From positions 496,001 through 560,000 of the forward strand of contig NZ_JAKJRU010000002.1 in assembly GCF_021726475.1 (NCBI RefSeq): DNA of 64,000 nt. The letters run 5' to 3'. The notes beneath the pieces were generated by a model. That model saw only the letters and a list, made by a program, of their open reading frames with translations, searched no databases and was not told the origin of the DNA. The position numbers were made by a program, and so were the translations under genes. The stretch's first letter is position 1. Each line of letters opens with the position of its first letter. The DNA comes from Pseudomonas oligotrophica (GTDB lineage Bacteria > Pseudomonadota > Gammaproteobacteria > Pseudomonadales > Pseudomonadaceae). This document shows positions 60,969 to 64,000 of this stretch, piece by piece.

Positions 60969-62987
60969 GTGAAGGACTTGACTGGGGGGCAGGCGCCGGT
61001 GCGGCTGCGCAAGCGCGATGGCCGCGAGATGCCGTTCAGCACGCAGAAGATCGTCCGTGCCATCGCGGCGGCCGGCCAGAGCACCGGCGAGTTCGAGGAG
61101 CCGGCCGCGCAGGCCCTGGCCGACGCAGTGGTCGGCCAGCTGGCGGGGGCGGCGCTGGTGGAGATCGAGCAGGTCCAGGACCGCGTCGAGCGCACGCTGA
61201 TGCAGGCCGGGCACTTCGATACCGCGCGCGCCTACATCGTCTATCGCGAGCGCCATGCGCGCCTGCGCCGTGACCGCAAGGCGGTGGTCGACGTGGCGGC
61301 CTCGATGAACGAGTACCTCTCCCGCGAGGACTGGCGGGTGCGCGCCAACGCCAACCAGGGTTACTCACTGGGTGGGCTGATCCTCAACGTGTCGGGCAAG
61401 GTCACCGCCAACTACTGGCTGGACGAGGTCTACAGCCCGGAGATCGGCACGGCGCACCGCGAGGGCGACCTGCACATCCACGACCTGGACATGCTCGCCG
61501 GCTACTGCGCCGGCTGGTCGCTGCGCACGCTGCTCAATGAGGGCTTCAACGGCATTCCCGGACGGGTCGAGGCGGGCCCGCCGAAGCACCTGTCCAGCGC
61601 CCTCGGGCAGATGGTCAACTTCCTCGGCACGCTGCAGAACGAGTGGGCCGGCGCGCAGGCGTTCAGCAGCTTCGATACCTACCTCGCACCCTTCGTGCGC
61701 AAGGACGGCCTCGGCTTTGAGGAGGTGCGCCAGGCGATCCAGGAGTTCGTCTACAACCTCAACGTGCCGTCGCGCTGGGGTACCCAGACGCCGTTCACCA
61801 ACCTGACCTTCGACTGGGTCTGCCCGGAGGACCTGCGCGAGCAGATTCCCTACATCGGCGGCCAGGAGATGCCCTTCGCCTACGGCGAGCTGCAGGCCGA
61901 GATGGAGCTGATCAACCGCGCCTATATAGAAGTCATGCAGGCCGGCGACGGCCTGGGCCGGGTGTTTACCTTCCCGATCCCGACCTACAACATCACCCAT
62001 GACTTCCCCTGGGACAGCGACAACGCCACGCGCCTGTTCGAGATGACCGCGCGCTACGGCCTGCCGTACTTCCAGAACTTCCTCAACTCGGACATGAAGC
62101 CCAACCAGGTGCGCTCGATGTGCTGCCGCCTGCAGTTGGACGTGCGCGAGCTGCTCAAGCGCGGCGGCGGGTTGTTCGGCTCGGCCGAGCAGACCGGCTC
62201 GCTGGGCGTGGTGACGATCAACTGCGCGCGCCTGGGCTACCTGCACGCCGGCGACTGGGCCGGGCTGCTGGCGCATCTGGACAGCCTGCTGGAGCTGGCG
62301 CGGCAGAGCCTGGAGGTCAAGCGCAAGGTGATCCAGCATCACATGGATGCCGGCCTGTACCCCTACACCAAGCGTTACCTGGGCACGTTGCGCAACCATT
62401 TCTCCACCATCGGCGTGAACGGCCTGCACGAGATGCTGCGCAACTACAGCGAGGATGCCGAGGGGCTGCATACCGAGGCGGGGCGGCGCCTGGCGGTCGA
62501 GCTGCTCGACCATGTGCGCGCGCGCCTGGTGCAGTTCCAGGAGGACACCGGCCACCTCTACAACCTCGAGGCGACGCCGGCCGAGGGCACCACCTATCGC
62601 TTCGCCAAGGAGGATCGCAAGCGCTTCCCCGACATCCTCCAGGCCGGTTCGGCCGCGGCGCCGTACTACACCAACTCCTCGCAGCTGCCAGTGGGCTACA
62701 CCGACGACCCCTTCGAGGCGCTGGCGCTGCAGGACGAACTGCAGTGCAAGTACACCGGCGGCACCGTGCTGCACCTGTACATGGCCGAGCAGATTTCCTC
62801 GGCCGAGGCCTGCAAGAAGCTGGTGCGCAACGCCCTCGGGCGCTTCCGCCTGCCATACCTGACGGTCACGCCGACGTTCTCGATCTGCCCGGTGCACGGC
62901 TACCTCGCCGGCGAGCACGAGTTCTGCCCCAAGTGCGACGAAGCGCTGCTGCACAAGCAGCAGGCTGCCGCGGCCGTACCGGCCTGA
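60969..62987 (+). CDS. nrdD: Anaerobic ribonucleotide reductase NrdD, main part without glycyl-radical tail (GTG start)
   Basis: Class III ribonucleotide reductase makes dNTPs from NTPs without O2. This 672-aa ORF has an N-terminal ATP-cone (VRLRKRDGREMPFSTQKIVR, about 10-100), the barrel (GDLHIHDLDMLAGYCAGWSL, NLNVPSRWGTQTPFTNLTFD, FTFPIPTYNITHDFPWDSDN) and the zinc site CPVHGYLAGEHEFCPKCDE near the end. After it only a short Ala-rich tail KQQAAAAVPA follows; the glycyl-radical segment is missing from this ORF and lies in the next one. The enzyme must be built from two chains. GTG at 60969 with GAGGAGG upstream. The upstream ANR/DNR box fits anaerobic use. Confidence 0.94.
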   Translation: MKDLTGGQAPVRLRKRDGREMPFSTQKIVRAIAAAGQSTGEFEEPAAQALADAVVGQLAGAALVEIEQVQDRVERTLMQAGHFDTARAYIVYRERHARLRRDRKAVVDVAASMNEYLSREDWRVRANANQGYSLGGLILNVSGKVTANYWLDEVYSPEIGTAHREGDLHIHDLDMLAGYCAGWSLRTLLNEGFNGIPGRVEAGPPKHLSSALGQMVNFLGTLQNEWAGAQAFSSFDTYLAPFVRKDGLGFEEVRQAIQEFVYNLNVPSRWGTQTPFTNLTFDWVCPEDLREQIPYIGGQEMPFAYGELQAEMELINRAYIEVMQAGDGLGRVFTFPIPTYNITHDFPWDSDNATRLFEMTARYGLPYFQNFLNSDMKPNQVRSMCCRLQLDVRELLKRGGGLFGSAEQTGSLGVVTINCARLGYLHAGDWAGLLAHLDSLLELARQSLEVKRKVIQHHMDAGLYPYTKRYLGTLRNHFSTIGVNGLHEMLRNYSEDAEGLHTEAGRRLAVELLDHVRARLVQFQEDTGHLYNLEATPAEGTTYRFAKEDRKRFPDILQAGSAAAPYYTNSSQLPVGYTDDPFEALALQDELQCKYTGGTVLHLYMAEQISSAEACKKLVRNALGRFRLPYLTVTPTFSICPVHGYLAGEHEFCPKCDEALLHKQQAAAAVPA

Positions 62988-63060
62988 TCCGCGACCCCGT
63001 GCCGCGCCGTTCCGTCCGGGGCCGCGCGGCATACTCCACCCCAGCAAAAGGAGAGTCACC

Positions 63061-63216
63061 ATGAGCCAAGCGACCCAACTGCCCCAGGAACTGCGCCAGC
63101 GCTGCGAAGTCTGGACCCGCGTGATGGGCTATCACCGCCCGGTGGCGGCGTTCAACCCCGGCAAGCAGTCCGAGCATCGCGAGCGCCTGCACTTCACCGA
63201 AGCGGCGGCGCGGTGA
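63061..63216 (+). CDS. Separate glycyl-radical domain of class III ribonucleotide reductase (split NrdD)
   Basis: A 51-aa gene that carries only the C-terminal part of NrdD. WTRVMGYHRPVAAFNPGKQ contains the radical Gly23 in the motif RVMGY; fused NrdD proteins have the matching RVVGYLRP and continue the same way. A strong site AAAGGAGAGTCACC lies before the ATG, 73 bp after the main ORF, and the stop overlaps nrdG by 4 bp (GTGA). Thus it looks like a real, separately translated subunit, not a frameshift. It would dock onto NrdD and be activated by NrdG. Too short for most gene finders. Confidence 0.88.
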   Translation: MSQATQLPQELRQRCEVWTRVMGYHRPVAAFNPGKQSEHRERLHFTEAAAR

Positions 63217-63908
63217 CCGCAGCGCTGCGGGTCGGGGGCCTGGTGCCCCTGACCACCCTGGATTTCCCCGACCACCTGGCCTGCGTGCTGTTCTGCCAGG
63301 GCTGCGGCTGGCGCTGTCGCTATTGTCACAATCCGCAGCTGATCCCGACCTGCGGCAGCGAGGAGCGACCCTGGGCGGAGATTCTCGCCTTCCTCGAGCA
63401 GCGCGTCGGCCTGCTCGAGGCGGTGGTGTTCAGCGGCGGCGAGCCGACCCTGCAGAGCGCGCTGCTGGATGCCATCGCCCAGGTGCGCGCGCTGGGCTAC
63501 AAGGTCGGCCTGCACAGCGCGGGGATCAAGCCGAAGCTGTTCCGCCAGGTGCTGCCGCTGGTGGACTGGGTCGGCTTCGATGTCAAGGCACTGCCCGAGC
63601 ACAGTGCGGCGATCACCGGTGTCGACGGCAGCGGCCCGGCCAACTGGAAAAGCCTGGATTACCTGCTGGAAAGCGGCGTCGATCACGAGTGTCGCACCAC
63701 CGTGCACTGGGGGCTGTTCGATGCCGAGCGGCTCTGGGAGCTGGCGCAGCGCCTGCAGCGGCGCGGTGTGGAACGCTTCGCCGTGCAGTGCGTGCGCACC
63801 GCGCGCATGCTCGACGAGCAGCTCGCCGACAGCCGCGCGCCCTACGACCAGCAGCGTCTGTGGGAGCGCCTGGATCGGCTGTTCCCGGCTTTCATGCTGC
63901 GCGGCTAG
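63213..63908 (+). CDS. nrdG: Anaerobic ribonucleotide reductase activating protein NrdG (GTG start)
   Basis: A 231-aa radical SAM protein that makes the glycyl radical on NrdD. The 4Fe-4S motif is CGWRCRYC, a CxxxCxxC at C31, C35 and C38; FSGGEPTLQS is the SAM-binding segment, and GLHSAGIKP and VGFDVKALPE follow. Longer than E. coli NrdG (154 aa), as in other NrdG2-type activators. The GTG at 63213 overlaps the small radical-domain gene by 4 bp. The pair suggests matched production of the tail and its activator. Confidence 0.92.
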   Translation: MTAALRVGGLVPLTTLDFPDHLACVLFCQGCGWRCRYCHNPQLIPTCGSEERPWAEILAFLEQRVGLLEAVVFSGGEPTLQSALLDAIAQVRALGYKVGLHSAGIKPKLFRQVLPLVDWVGFDVKALPEHSAAITGVDGSGPANWKSLDYLLESGVDHECRTTVHWGLFDAERLWELAQRLQRRGVERFAVQCVRTARMLDEQLADSRAPYDQQRLWERLDRLFPAFMLRG

Positions 63909-63930
63909 CGAGAGGCTGGATGGGCCCCCG

Positions 63931-63954
63931 GGCGACCATTCGAGGCCGGTCGCC
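63931..63954. terminator. Hairpin between nrdG and the next, converging gene
   Basis: Stem GGCGACC/GGTCGCC with a 10-base loop. No T tract is seen; likely a shared end structure. Confidence 0.4.
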
Positions 63955-63955
63955 C

Positions 63956-64000
63956 TCAGCTCCAGCCCCAGAATTGCAGGTACCAGCCATAGCCGACCAG
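63956..64000 (-). CDS. C-terminal end of an unknown gene (cut by window edge)
   Basis: Fourteen codons and a TGA on the minus strand give LVGYGWYLQFWGWS, very aromatic, like the end of a membrane protein. Too little is visible to name it. It converges on nrdG. Confidence 0.4.
   Translation of the reverse strand: MVGYGWYLQFWGWS

Noticed and set aside
62988..63060. Possible frameshift or sequencing error joining nrdD and the small radical-domain ORF
   Set aside because: The two parts are separated by 73 bp with a clear ribosome-binding site and no coding character, and the second part has its own ATG, so a simple indel cannot restore one ORF.

Overview
This is a high-GC gammaproteobacterial chromosome segment from a denitrifying Pseudomonas of the stutzeri type (Stutzerimonas). 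Four things point there: the housekeeping gene order (gdhA, ettA, glyA, mapZ, radA, mscL; then fklB, ispB, rplU-rpmA-obgE-proB, rpsT, murJ-ribF-ileS-lspA-fkpB-ispH and the minor pilins) follows blocks I know from Pseudomonas aeruginosa; a combined EIIA-HPr-EI fructose PTS protein is present; there are two Cys-poor Dnr-type regulators; and NorR/DnrN-type nitric oxide response genes sit beside class III ribonucleotide reductase. About 69 protein genes were recognised. No rRNA or tRNA gene, insertion sequence, prophage or CRISPR array was seen.

Layout. 1-12.7 kb: gdhA (cut by the window edge), ettA, glyA, a small methyltransferase-like membrane protein, the PilZ protein MapZ, radA, a CopD-like protein, a Cys-tailed YdcH-like protein behind an ANR/DNR box, mscL, a Lon-like protease, several small conserved proteins, fklB and a 75-aa protein behind a clear Fur box. 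12.8-25.7 kb: core genes for isoprenoid chain synthesis, ribosomal proteins, Obg, proline, MurJ, FAD, IleRS, lipoprotein signal peptidase and IspH. 25.7-32.5 kb: type IV pilus minor pilins (fimT reversed, then fimU-pilV-pilW-pilX-pilY1-pilE), visibly less GC-biased than its flanks. 32.5-43.3 kb: thiO, yciH, speA, transport and membrane proteins, two tandem DUF4136 lipoproteins, cmoM and a MazG-like gene. 42.3-49.1 kb: the fructose regulon (fruR divergent from fruB-fruK-fruA, with a perfect FruR operator). 49.2-52.7 kb: a DksA/TraR-like zinc-finger protein, prfC and speC.

52.7-64.0 kb is an anaerobic/nitric oxide block. dnrN-dnrO lies divergent from norR; the shared 145-bp region holds a sigma54 -24/-12 promoter and three GGT-N7-ACC NorR boxes. 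Next to it are dnr and dnrP. Further on come ubiU-ubiV-ubiT (oxygen-independent ubiquinone synthesis), a DGC-domain protein, dnrS and nrdD-nrdG. ANR/DNR boxes stand about 40 bp upstream of plausible -10 elements in front of ubiU, the DGC gene and nrdD. Together these genes would let the cell sense NO and low oxygen, repair or detoxify nitrosative damage, make quinone without O2 and make deoxynucleotides without O2.

The most striking feature is that nrdD is split. The 672-aa main ORF stops after the zinc site, and the glycyl-radical tail (motif RVMGY) is a separate 51-aa gene with its own ribosome-binding site, overlapping nrdG.
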